The notes under the pieces: model-generated
What the model was told of the DNA's origin: nothing
The model's database searches: none
The model's input: only the letters and a program-made list of their open reading frames with translations
Shown: piece after piece, positions 51,701 to 64,000 of the stretch
Layout: the number at the start of each line of letters is the position of its first letter
Position numbering within the stretch: the first letter of the stretch is position 1
Assembly: GCF_048771995.1 (NCBI RefSeq)
Contig: NC_133033.1
Location: 5,828,501-5,892,500, forward strand
DNA: 64,000 nt
Direction of reading: 5' to 3'
DNA from: Taeniopygia guttata
Lineage: Eukaryota > Chordata > Aves > Passeriformes > Estrildidae
Translations under genes and position numbers: made by a program

Positions 51701-54700
51701 ATTTTAGGGAAAATCAAACTCTTGCAAGGGAAGAATCTGCATAAAGTGCAGATTTTGTGTGTACTTTCTACTCTTCTGAGTTGCACATGCCATAGTAGCA
51801 TGTTCAAAGTTCTGGCCATTGTTCTGAGGTCTTGGAAATGTTTGAAATTACTTCAGTTTTTCTGCTAAAATTCTGCCATAAATATGTATAGGAGCTACTT
51901 AATGTTCAAGAGACTGCAAGAAATCTAAAGAGAACAAATTCAGTAAAAATACACCATTGTCATGGGAAAACTATGATTTCAGTAATCTTTCACCTGAATC
52001 TGGAAGTGGTCTTGGTCTACAGGATATTTATTGCTTTAACATGAAATTCCGCCTGAGTGAGTGGAACTTGCAGAATATGGCTGAACGTTGGACACAGCAG
52101 CACCTTTGCATCAGTGCAGCCTCAGCTCAGAGTGATTTGTCAGTTCTCCCATCTGCAGCAGGGGCTTTGGGAATCCTCCCTTGCCCACCTGGCTGGGAGA
52201 CCAGGAAGCAGTTGTGTGTCAAAACCTGATGTTGCTAAGTGATGGCAAAGTAGCCACCTGCCTTAGCATTTACAAACCCCCAGTGCTCAAACAGAAGGAA
52301 ATGAATAACTTTATTTTCCATTATCTGTGTGCAAGGTGTTTATTCACTCTGGTCCTGAAAGTATCAAACATGTGCATCCGTTTTACTCCAGCTGGAATCT
52401 TCAGAGTTTTCAAGTCCCTGTTATGGCAGCTATTTATTCTGCCTGAGAATACATCATCCAAGTAATGTTGTATTACCCTATAGCTATGAGAGACAGTGCA
52501 GTCAGTTTGATGATTAAAAAAACAACTCAGCAACCCAACCAGAAACCAAATACAAAACCAAATTGCTTTTTAACACCTAATACAAAGGCAGAGAAGAGGT
52601 GATATTTGTTGAGTTGGTCATAATGTCAGAATCCATACAACAGCCCTCTTTATCTTTTCTCTCCTTTTTGTTTTTTTTTAAGCTATAGCCTATGTAATAT
52701 ATAGCCAAGAAAAATTGTAGCATTGATTTCTTTTCTTACTATATTTTTTTTGTGAAAGAAACTGAGAAGAAATACAGATTATCAGATTTGCTAACTACTC
52801 TGGGACTGTTATCAGGAAATAGGAGAAGTAGGAGATCTTTCACTTCTTGTCTACTTATTTTACAGATATTAAAAAAAAATTTATAAAGGCTTAATTGCCC
52901 TCATGCCACAGTTGAGTCTGCTGTGTTCTGCTAAAATCTGTCTGCTCAATAAAGTACTTGTTCAAAATAATCTCTCAAAGGGAGATGCTGAGTGACTTTT
53001 GCAGCTGTGACTCATTGGATCTTCATTTTTTAAATGAAAAGATTCCCAAGACATATTAATTTTAAGATCTCATCTATTAAATTCTTGATTAATAACAATG
53101 AGATTAGTATTTTGTCAGTGTGTCAGGGCTTGAGAGATTCATATAACTATTGTTCTCTCTTCAGAACAGGAGGGATAGTTCATTTTTTCACTGAGAAGGA
53201 GCTAAGAGACCCAGGTTTAGAACTAGAATCCCTCACCTGAGAGAATGGAAGCTTTTCCAGTACTTGTCTCCCTGTGAGGTGCAGTCAGGATTCCAGCTCC
53301 CCAAATTAATTGGTCTTCCCTCCATCCAGAGGATGTGGAGCACCTGTGTGTGTGCAGAGGAAGGGTCAGGGGTTTTCAGGAATGAAATCTGTACTGGTAT
53401 TGGTGATTACTTCCTACTCCTAAAAAATGAGCTCTTCCTGAGTTTTACAGTTCTGCCCAACACAAGCAGCCCTTTGAATTTGAATTGGAGCAATTTCTAG
53501 CAGGGCCTTCTGACCCCAGAGAAGCTCTTTTCCAGAGTCAGGAGTGTGTCCTGTGTAAAGAAGTGTCCTCTCTTGGGAGTCTTGGTGCCTTGGTTCTTGG
53601 CTTGAGCAGTCCCAAAGTGTCACTCAGCTCCCACAGGGAGCTATAAAACCCTGTAAGTTTAGCTTTGCTCTTATAATTGATCTCTTCATTCACTCTGAGT
53701 AATGAATGGAACAGAAAATTGTGTTTCTTTGTTTTATTGAGTAATGAAAGGCAAAATTGTGCTTCCTTTACTAAACAACCATTGCCAAAAATAGCACCTG
53801 ACTATATTTTACCTGTCTCTTCCTCCTTACTATTATTTTACTACACTAAATGCAATCTTTTTTTTTTCTCCCTTTGGATTTCTTTCCATCTTTGTGCCCT
53901 GAAGCTGCAAACAGCAAATTTTGTGAGTCATATAAATGCTCTGAGACATCAACTTAAGTAGAAACTGGAGAATGAGTTCTCAAAAGGTTGTGAATGCTGC
54001 TGACGTCAATCTCAGATAGAAATAAGAAAGATATGGCTGGCAGATCCTGTGAGCAGGACTGTAAGCACACTTATGCTAATTCTGTTGTTGGAGGAGAAAT
54101 TGTGTTTTTATAAATGAAGGCGATAGTCCCAACTGAAGACTTAACAGGCATTCATCTTAGTAACTAGATGATCTTGAGCTTTCATATTTTATGCTGAAAC
54201 TTGCCTTCAGCAGATTCAAGCAAAATTGCTTGGAAGTGACTAAAATGAATGGCAGCATGCTTTTTGCTTTTTAAGCTTGTAATATAATTCAGTTTTCCAG
54301 CTCTACTTCTGCAGAATTCGTCCTTCAAAGTGACATTGCAAAGTATGGGGTTTTGTAATGAACAGAAGGCTGTGATGAGCCTATTTAGAGATTTTTCTTG
54401 ATTGTCTCTGGCAGAGAACAGAATTTTGAAAGTAGCAAGGAGTCATGAAAGTCAATATGTCTTATGAATTGTTTTGATAACATGAAACATTTATCTTGTA
54501 GAAAGCTGTTAGTAATATGTTTTTGAAGTTAAATGCATGCAGATTGCATATCCATATTGATTTGATGGTGCTATTGAAGGTTCCTATAGGTGCAGTGAGG
54601 AGAGTGCAAGAAATGACTAAAGGAAAGGGATGCTTATTTTGTGGAAACTACAGGGAAGTTATTTGTTGCTAGCTTATCAGTGCAGAATGTTTTTGTGTGT

Positions 54701-57700
54701 GTGCATGTTTTGCCTTTAATGAGTGCAGCAGTTCAAAATTGACAGATAACTGATGTACTTGTTGACTACTTTATCCTCCCTCCATTCAGATGGTTCACTG
54801 GAAGCCTGCATCCAATTGTTAATTATTAGTGCTGCAGTGATCACTCTGACTCTAGATGTGTTTTGACCAAAAGTATGTTTCCAGTGATGAAATAGGAGTT
54901 AAAGATGTTTAGCCCTTTTTCAAATCAAGCTGTCTTTTGGAGAGGATCTTACAGCAGCAGATACAATAGTGCCAGGTTCAGAGAGACCAAAGTGAATTGA
55001 AGTGAGCCCAGAGGTATTGAAGGAGCAAGGTAATGTGATTGCTGGTTAACTGGATCAGGGCAGCAGAGGAAATGCCTCCACCAGGTATCTGTATTGCTGT
55101 GCTCAGGTGTCTTCCTGATTCTGTGCAGAACTTTTGACACATTTCTGTGAGAAGTCAGTTTTCAGACTGGGGGCACAGCAGGTACCTGGATATGAAATAT
55201 TGCAGTCAAGGCCAGTATGAAAATAAACAAGAAATATCCCTTCAAGTTTAGAGATTAAATACAGGCTGGATTTACCTGCAGGTAGCCAGCAAGAGCTCAG
55301 CAGGAAAGTAATGAAGTGGGACTGTCTAGCTGGGTACTTGGTGCAAAATGTGCTTTTGCTTTGATGCTGAGGAGAGTGCAGGGGAAGAAGTTCTGGCTCT
55401 TGAAGAGTGTGCACACTGTTCTGGGAATAGAAATAACAGAGAGCAGCCCCTGGGATTAGTGCTGCTGCCAGCTCAGGGGACACCAGAGTGGATCTGTCTG
55501 AGGGCTCAGGCTTCAGTCACAGGCTCCTTCTGGAAGGGAGACCAAACCTTAACCTTACCAATTTGCAGTATTTCTCTGCCATAACTCCTTGGTCACCACT
55601 GAAAGGAAGAAGTAGGCAGTGATAGGTATCAGCCACTGCAATAGGAGATAACACGTCTGAGGTATGTGCTGACAGTAGAATTCTAAGGCTTTTGACCAAA
55701 AATGATCAGAGATCATCTGGAAGTCAGTGTACAATTTCATCAGAGGAAGGGACCTGTGAGGGATGAGGCCCTTTTAAATTACACCTATAGGGTTAAGGAA
55801 AAGTTTTGACTTGAGAGTCTGTGAGGGATAAAAAAGGGTCTGGGGAATTGAATTTGCCTGATCCTGCATGGAGGAGGAAGAGAGGTTTTAGTATTTCAGT
55901 TATAGGAATATTTTGGTAATGCAAAGGTAGTCCACCACAAGCTGATTTATTGGAGATTGGCTTCTAAGTTAGGAAAGTGTTTCCCCTGTTATGTTACTTA
56001 CGTAAAGTTTTATAAAATTATACTTCTGCAATTTTGTATCTATTGCAGAAACATCCATTTCTGATCACTGTTTAGATCAGCAGCTTGTACTGTTCAGGAC
56101 AGGATGCTGAAACACTTCAGCTGCTAATCTGAGCTGGTGTGGTGATTTCTTTACCCTATGGTGGTTCCTCTACCCCATGGTGAATGAGTATAGAGACAGA
56201 GAAGCATTTCTATTTCCTGAAGCTTCCTGTTTCTGATTAACCAGCATAAAAATTAATATCTGCTGAATTGATGCTTATCAGAATTCCTAAACAACTCTTC
56301 TGCCTCCAGCAGTGACACTCAATTATGTTTCTCACTCCTAAGCCTCTTAGAGGTTTAGCATTTATGAATCCCCTCTAATACTTTGCTTGACACATTTGGT
56401 TAGGCATATGACAGTGATCAGCTGAGAGAAAAACAAGTCATCTCATCAAGTACAAATTGAGGCTTCTAGTAAGGAGAGTGGAGAGGCAAGCTAAGGTTTC
56501 CTGCTGTTTGAATCAGACTAGAACAGGGCTGTTAAAATAACTGTAATGCATTTAATATAAAAACAGGCTATGTGTCCACTTCCAAGCCAGCTTCAGAGAG
56601 TCCACTACAGCTGTTTCTGTGAGCAGCTGTGGCAGGGAGGCTGAGGACTGGGTGCATTGAAGAGAGGTGGTTCAGCTCTGACCTGGTGCCTCAGGATGCT
56701 GAGCATGCTGAGGGTGTGTATCTGACACTTGATATTGGTTCTGCAGCTAAACTGTGGGATAAAACCCAAACACAGGGCTCTGAAGGGCTGCCCACCCAGT
56801 GCCTCCTGGTGTGCAGAGTAGGTGATCTAGTGGGGAGGAGGCAGCCCTGTGCTGACTGGGGTGGTGGCTCCTGCAGCCCCTTGGTGCTTGCTCCTGCCCC
56901 CCATGCACAGCAAAACGCAGCAGTGGCTGCAGAGGTGCTGCTTGGCCAGCCTGGGTCACCTCTCAGTGGTGGCTTCATGATGAAGGCTCCTAAGCATTCC
57001 TGCAATACCAATGATGTTAAGAAATAGTTGGTATTGTAAGCAGGTGCATTCCAGCTCGGCATACTTTGACAATTTGACAGCAGCCAGATGTTTAACTAGG
57101 TGGAGTAAGTGATGACTCAAAATACCATCATATAAATCCTGCAAATGGTACCACAGCTGAGCCTCTGGGTATGCCTGGTGAATTGTGATTTCTCAGAGGT
57201 CCTGTTTGATCAGAGACTAAGCTCTTCCTTTAACCTGTGACTGAACCCCACAGAGACAGCAGGTATTGTGATGCATCACTAGTGACTAATTGCAACAAGT
57301 CAGTTAATTGCTCCTTTGGAGCTACACAAGGCAGGTTGAAAACAGTTAAATGTTGGTGTTTTAATGGAAATTGTCCTAATATTGCTGTGAAATGGAACTG
57401 CAGAAATAAGATTCCTACAGCTGCACAGTCTTGCTTTGGTATACATTTCAGCCAGCATATGGTATGCATTTTAACCGAACACATGGAGAACTAATTTGAT
57501 TTGAGTTGATTGATTTTGATTACTGGCATGAGGATATGCTAATGAGAAACAATCCAGCATGTCTAAAAGATTGTTTCAATTTCTAGCACAGCTGATACAT
57601 GTTTGTATCATATGCATAAAAAGTAGGGGAAAAAATGTTGTCTATTTTGAAATTTTTCTCAGTGGTTACTCTGTGGTGAACAGGAGGAGACACATTATTC

Positions 57701-58428
57701 TCATTGCAGCTTGACAACACATTTTTCTGTCAGTACAAATTAGGACTGATTGAATATATTTAGGTGGAACAGGTGTCGTTTTTGCATTAGGAACTGGGCA
57801 ATACTGGTAGCTGTAAAAAACCTCAAGCCGTTTTTCAGGAGAACTTTTGCTGTGGATCAGGAGGTGAATCTAAAAAGTTTCAGATGGATGTTGTTGACTA
57901 GAGGTGTGTGAGGTGTAGGAGACCAGTTCAGACCAATGTCTTTGAAATTGGTTTGTTAGTTTTCAATTTACTGGAGCCTGTTCAGTTTAGATGTTTTGTG
58001 TACATGTTGCTTAGGGAGCAAAACCGTAATATCATAGTGGAGGATTTTCAGAGAAGGTGGATTATTGGATGCAACATCTCAAACCTCAGGCTAAATACTT
58101 GTGAGCACTCAGTTGTAGGTAGGAAGCCTTGCTGTTGTTTTGTGTGGATATAAACCAGCCAAGGTATGAAATGCTGCTCTTTGAAAAGAAGCAGAACACC
58201 TTCCTTGATGTATTTATCCCTCCTGCACTCTCAAAAAATCATATCAACTTATGTAGATTGGGGTCCTGCAAATGCTGAACAAACATGCATCACTCTAAAT
58301 ATACAACTTAAGACAGTGGAGCTGGTTGTTCTACCCTTATGAATATGGATTGAAATAAAAATATTTTCAAGGGGTCAGTAAATGAAGCCGAGTCATAGCA
58401 AGTCAGTTGCTCTCCTTATGGGAGAGTT

Positions 58429-58867
58429 AGAATCATGGAATTGTTTAGGTTGGAAAAGACCTCCAAGATGGAGTCCAGCTGTTTACCCAGCACTGCCAAG
58501 CCCACCACTAACCTGTATCCTCAGGAGCCACATCCACTTGTCTTTTAAATACCTCCTGGGGTGATGACTCCACCACTTCTGTGGACAGCCTGTTCCAGTG
58601 CCTTACCACCCTCTAGTGAAGAAAATTTTTCTTAATATCTAATTTAAACCTCTGCTTGTGCAACTTGAAGCCATTTTCCCTTGTTCTGTCACTTTTTAGC
58701 AGGGAACAGAGCCTGATCCCCACCTGGCTGCACCTCCTTTTAGGGAGTTGTGGAGAGTGACAAGGTCCTCCTGAGTCTCCTTTTCTCCAGGCTGAACATT
58801 CCCAGCTCCCTCAACTGCTCCTCACTTGTGCTCCTTCCCCAGCTCCATTGCTCTTCTCCAGACATGA
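58429..58867 (-). mobile_element. CR1 LINE 3' end, minus orientation
   Basis: The plus strand shows the reverse complement of a CR1 3' end: AGAATCATGGAATTGTTTAG, GGTTGGAAAAGACCTCCAAG, then CCACCACTAACC, ACTCCACCACTTC, CAGCCTGTTCCAGTGC, and later CTCCTTTTCTCCAGGCTGAA. It is 5'-truncated and about 440 bases long. The left end at AGAATCATGG is the CR1 3' terminus; the right edge is approximate. Confidence 0.92.
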
Positions 58868-61800
58868 TTGATAGCTAAGTCCCAGAATAATTTCCACCTA
58901 GCCAAAAATACCCACTTCATCAAGGAGGAATAAAATCTTATTTATACAAGAACATTAAATGATAATCCACCACATAGTAATTGATAGCAACTGATGTGAG
59001 TGACTTATGCAAATAATCACTATGGACACAGCTGCTGCAGGAGAGGAAAAGAGTGGGATGCTTTACAACCATCTCTGCATGACGTTTCTCACACAGGACT
59101 TGAGGAACCACACTGCCTCTGTGCAGCTACCAAGGTGAGCCATATAAATAACATTTCTTTAAGTAAACAGGAGCCTCCTGTGTTAAACCTGGGTTGGAGG
59201 AGGGGAGCTCTGCTTCTTTTCTCCCTGCTCTAAGGTTCCGCAGTGGGGCCAAACCTTCTGCGTAGGCACAAAACTACTGCTCAGGGAGAAGAAATTCGCA
59301 GGTAAGATAAGCCCACAAATGTCAGAGCTGCAGTTGCTTTGTCCCAGAGCAGCTCCAAGGTGATCACAGTGCTTGTTGCACTGTTGGCAGCACAGCTGGC
59401 AGTACTGACAGTGAGGCTGCTTTGGGACTCTGGAGTTCTCTCACCTTTAGGCACTGTGATGTGTGAGAGGAGGAGATGGCACCCCTGAGAAGCAGAAAGT
59501 CCCACTGACATATGACATGTTGCTCTGTTCCTAGCTGGGGTGTTCTCCTTGGGTACACAACAACACAACCTGGCTTTTCTGCTTTGGCTGTATGTTTGCA
59601 GGAGCAGTTCATGGGATGTGAGCGCAGTTGCTAAGATCAGGAAGAGGTTTGCTGGTATTTAATCTGCTCCTGTCAAGCAGCAGGGCGGTATCTCCTCCTG
59701 GATGTAGCAGATGACAGCCTTGTGTGTCCATGAGGCAGTTTGTATATGATATTTGGAAAGCATAGCTTGTCAGTAACACCTGTCTTCATTCAGGTGGGTA
59801 ACCAGATGGGCAGTAAAGGCAAATGAACTATACTCTATATATGATTCAGTGAAACCTATTTTTTTGTGGCCAAAACAATCTGTATTTCAATGTAATACCT
59901 CCAATCTGTATTTCAGTATAAATGAGTAGCTACCTCCAGGCTGGCTTTTCTTTTTCTTTTTTTTTTTCCTTTACCTTTTTCTCTTCTATATCAACTCTTC
60001 ATTCCTTAAGAGGAACACTAACTAGTTCTGAAATGGCTTTGTCATACTGTGTCTATAGATTCCTGTTTCTCACATGCCCCAAAAATTCAGCTCTTCTCTG
60101 CAAGGACAGCTGGAATAGAAGAAGATCCATGGCACTGGAAGTGGGACAGAAGTAATCCATGGAGGTGGGAGATATTTGTGTAATTGGGAGGAAAATCCTT
60201 GCTGGTCAAAGGTCAGTGAAGAGAAATGTTCTCACAAAGACTCAGCAGGACTCCTAAAAGGCCTTGGCATGTGCCCTTGTCTCCCCTGCTTTAGCAGCCT
60301 GTGGTGAGCTGCCCCTCCAGCACTGTCCATCTGCAGTGACAGGAGCCTGCTCTGTGACTGGCAGGGTTTGGCACTGTTGAGCAAGTGAAGAAATGGAAAA
60401 TCAGCTGCTAATCTCAGCTGAGCTCAGACAACCCCAAAAAACCTCAACTCATACAGCAGCATACCTGGGAGCAAAATCTGGATCAGATGCTCTTTCTGAA
60501 GTTACATTGGAAAACTCTGCCCAGAAATTATTTCACTTTCAAATTGTGGGAACTATAATGAATTATGAATAACAAGCTGGTGACTCCTGTGAACAAAGAA
60601 ATTCTGAAAAGTCCTGTGCTGGTTTATTGCAGCTTCCCACACAGCAGGATGAATGAGTTTGCAGCAGGGAAAGTACAGGTCTGTGTTAAAGTATTCAATT
60701 TTGTGTTGAAAACACAAAGCTGGAAGGAACAATAGTATCCTGGTAACTTGTGATCCTAATCTTTTTACAAGATTGTAAAACTGTTTACACTGGCAGTATC
60801 AAGTTAATGTAGCACATTCTTTCTCAATTTCTTGTTTTCCCTTTTATTGCAACTATGTGTTTGCAAACTCTCTGCTGTTATATACTGCTATTTGAAACCT
60901 TGTGATCCCTTCAGCAAAACAAGGATGCTAATGAAAAGTATATTTACTACTGTGCCTAGTTGATTTTTTTCCTTCAGTTATTCGCTTTCTTTGTTTTAAC
61001 AATCCTGTTAGCACCTTAGAATTCTGACCTAAGCAGAGTCTAATTGGGACACAATATGAAGCCTATGATTCGGTTTCTCTTTTCATTAGATTTTTTCATT
61101 AATTGTATTTTCATCAATTCCTCCTGGAATCTGAATATATCTGCAAAATTTCAGTAACCACGTGGATATAGAGGTGGTGACAACTCTGTTTTTTCAGAGT
61201 ATGAATATAGTTCTCAGTGCAGTCTGTGCACTAAATCTGCATTACCAGTACCATTACATTTGGATTATGTTGCAAGGTGACAAATGGAAAAGCTCCAAGA
61301 GGAGGATACTGCTGCATGCTAGAAACCTCTGTCACACAGCATCAAATCCTGACCTGAGTGTCTTAGATGCATGAATCAAATGCATCTTTGTCTTTGAATG
61401 CCTTAAGCTTTACCAGATTTTGTCATTATTTTGTGGCTGCTGAGTTTGGCCAAACCTCTGAAAGTGACAAAAGAAACTCTACACAATGATGTAAAAACCA
61501 ACCAAGCAAAAACCCCAACAACCAAAAAAAAACCCAATCCACTAGCAGATGCAGAGGTCTATGATTGCCAAAATAACTAATTGAGGTGTTTTCCCCCCTC
61601 CCTTTTAAAATTTTGCATAGTGAAATGGATACAAGTCCTAGACCTAGTGAGATCAGCCAGTTCTTTGGTTTTTACTGAGTATGGCAAGGATAATATCACT
61701 TTATCATCTGCAGATTCTGAGTACCTTGGGAATTGCAGATTTAGAGAATCATTCAAGCTTGAAGGAGAAACTGCCTGAAGACCTGCTGATCTCTGTCACA

Positions 61801-64000
61801 GATGAACAGACCTGTCTCCTGCCCAAGGAAGCTGCTTGTTTTGCCTTTTTTGAAATAAGCCTTGTAACATCCTGGGATGATTATTGTACTTAACTCACCA
61901 AAATACAGCTCATCTTTCCAACAGTTTATGATGAGCCAGCTTTCCCAACATCTTTTTTTTGCTCTTCTTTTGGCTCATTTCAGTTTGTCCGTTATTCCTC
62001 AACCATGACAAGATGTCTCCTTCCCTGAAGTGACAGATCCCATCCCCTCCAGGAAAGTCCCAGTCTATTTCTAGTTTCATCCATCCCATTTTCTTTCATG
62101 GGCACAGAGATTGCCCTCTTTGTTTGCCAGGTGCACCTCGAATACTTGCTGTTTTTCTTCTTTCCACACAAAAATGCTGCCTCTCCCCTTTCTGAAGAGC
62201 AGAGCATGGATGTGGCACTGAAGCAAGTGCGGATGCGAGGTGGTTCCTGCAGCTCGTGTCAATAAGCTGTTTTGAAAGAGGGGGCATGTGTGCAGGTTGG
62301 TTATGTTTACATCTCATTTCAGGAGAGAGACTGCAGCTCCACTGCTCACTGATTAAAAGGAGGTAAACATGTTGCCTGTTCTTATCTAGGAGTTTTTATA
62401 TAATATTTGCTGCCTGTTGATGTAACTGCCCTAATGAATGCAGAGTGATTTGATGTATCATTAGTGATGTGGAAGGACACTACGAGATTAGAACAGAATG
62501 TTTATTCTTTATTATCTAATACTTATTGCCTGACTGTTTGACTCCAGGAAGAGCATATAACATGGATGAAAACTTTGCTGCATATTTACTTTTGCCCTAC
62601 TTAATGAGGATAACTAGAATCCAGGAAACTTTTAGTCACTAAGCATCAGGAAGACTGGCAGAAAGAGCTGTTTAAAAGTTGCAAAGACTTCTTGTTGAGG
62701 ATTAGAGTTTAGGATTCCCTTCTCTCAGCTGGAGGTGTTGGCAAGAGTTGAGCTCTAATGTTATCACACAGTTTGCTAAAAAGGCCTGGCTGAGGTTGGG
62801 AATTATGGGAGCTCTCAGTTTGTCCTGGTAGGACAGGGATGAAATCTTTGATTTCCCCTCCAGGCTCCATATGAAGAACTAGTAAAAGAACACATCTAAA
62901 CAGTTTTGGATATTATTGTGGCTTTCATTATTTTTCAGCTGGCTCAGAAGATGTAAAGTAAAGCTGTGGTCAAGGGAAATTATTTCCATTGGGAAAAATA
63001 GATGGAGAAAGTAGGTCTTGGTGCCTTATACAGAGAGACTTGTTTTTTCCTTTCAGTTCTTTGTATTAATTTTATTAGTGCTTTAAATGGGGATACATTT
63101 TGTTTTCTGAACTCTGTTGTTCTAATGGTGGTGTTTGTGATATGAGCATAGCAGTGAAACAGCAACTGCTCACTGAAGGACCAGGAATCACTCTCTTCTG
63201 CAGAATGGGCAGATATTGCCAGTGCCTGAATCTTGGGATAAAGCATTAGGGTAAGCTCCAGACAGCCAACAAGAAAGCTTCCCCTGCTGCTCCGAAGCCT
63301 CCAAAATTTTGTTGAGTTACAATTCTTTAATGTAAAATAGCAGCAGGCAGAAAGTGCAATTAATTTAATTGTAGTTTCATAATGTTTTGAAGCCGTTATG
63401 CTGTTGCTGAAGTGATGTCCCCTTTAGTGAACATGTCTTTTGCTCACTGGCACATCTAATTGTGCTTATGCTTTGCTCCAAAGTTTGCTTTTGCACCCTT
63501 TCAGTCCAGAGAAGTGATTTGGGCAGGGGTGGGACAAAAAACAAGTCCTAAGAGCCCTTTCTTTATCTCTGTCACAGTAAATAATGTGTGTTGCCCAAAC
63601 TTGTTGCACTTTCTCCAGACACATCATTCAGCTGCACATGAAAGCAGAGCACAGTCTGCCCAGAGGTTACTGCTTGCTAGGGTGGCTGCTTTCATTTGAT
63701 AAATATTGCATTGTGTGTTTTTCCCAGTATAACACTACTAATTCATTCCTAAGCTGGGAAGTGTTTCCAGAAGTGCGAGGTAATGGAGTGTAGTTTAGCC
63801 CCCTTTGCTGAACTGAGCCAGAGGTCCAGAGAGTCTGATTTCAGTTTTCTGCTGGCAGAGGGCCTGGGTGATTTAAGAAGCAGCATAATGCAAGAACTTG
63901 TGCTTGTATTGTGCTTGATACTATGATTGCTTCAATTACAGATTGGTTGATAGACCTTTGCTTGCTTGGGGTAGTGCTGTACAGTTTCCCTATTTTATGA

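Larger units (their letters stand above)
43218..64000 (+). other. RAB3B: RAB3B intron 2 (runs off the right edge)
   Basis: At least 20.8 kb with no second RAB3B coding exon that I can find: no DTAGQERYRT-coding sequence was seen. It holds one CR1 copy near 58.4-58.9 kb, an AT-rich block near 45.68-45.76 kb, and many frames under about 165 codons without domains. RAB3B is also a large gene in human. Confidence 0.6.

Noticed and set aside
56629-57027. 132-codon plus-strand frame in a locally GC-richer patch
   Set aside because: No domain, no fitting splice sites; length is expected in GC-richer sequence.
61500-61545. AAC/CCA-rich stretch as a possible tandem repeat
   Set aside because: Only irregular A- and C-rich words over some 45 bases, without a stable period.
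43218-64000. Further RAB3B coding exons
   Set aside because: I looked for the DTAGQERYRT, GNKCDM and EASAKE segments in the plus strand and found none; they must lie beyond the window.

Overview
The window is nuclear DNA of a bird. The only clear interspersed repeats are 5'-truncated CR1 LINEs, introns are short in the left half, the genes sit in GC-rich islands in an AT-rich background, and four genes stand in the order known from human 1p32: BTF3L4, TXNDC12, KTI12, RAB3B. I cannot name the species. No operon, phage, plasmid or CRISPR is present.

Layout. Bases 1-7,250 hold no gene I can support, apart from a possible 3'-terminal exon or old repeat near 1.04-1.26 kb. BTF3L4 (minus strand, about 7.25-15.4 kb) is complete: five coding exons give 158 residues, behind a non-coding first exon. 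Its start shares a CpG island with TXNDC12, which runs the other way (plus strand, 16.1-25.6 kb, seven coding exons, 170 residues, CGAC active site, GDEL C-terminus). KTI12 (plus strand, 19,748-20,470, one exon, 240 residues) lies whole inside TXNDC12 intron 2. A 5'-truncated CR1 lies just beyond the TXNDC12 poly(A) site. The RAB3B CpG island and probable non-coding exon 1 lie at 32.58-33.56 kb. Its first coding exon is at 42,990-43,217, with the P-loop and switch I. The rest of RAB3B lies beyond the right edge, and 43,218-64,000 is one very large intron with a second CR1.

Working together. The four products act in separate pathways: nascent-chain handling at the ribosome (BTF3L4), ER thiol-disulfide exchange (TXNDC12), Elongator-dependent wobble-uridine tRNA modification (KTI12) and regulated vesicle exocytosis (RAB3B). 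What ties them is chromosomal layout: a head-to-head promoter and a nested gene.

Most notable. KTI12 is strongly shortened against the human protein as I recall it and has lost the usual NYIKG-type motif. A 17-unit pentanucleotide array sits directly upstream of the RAB3B exon 1 donor. Twin A-tracts of 20 and 23 bases lie just upstream of the TXNDC12 start. I found no convincing new multi-gene system.
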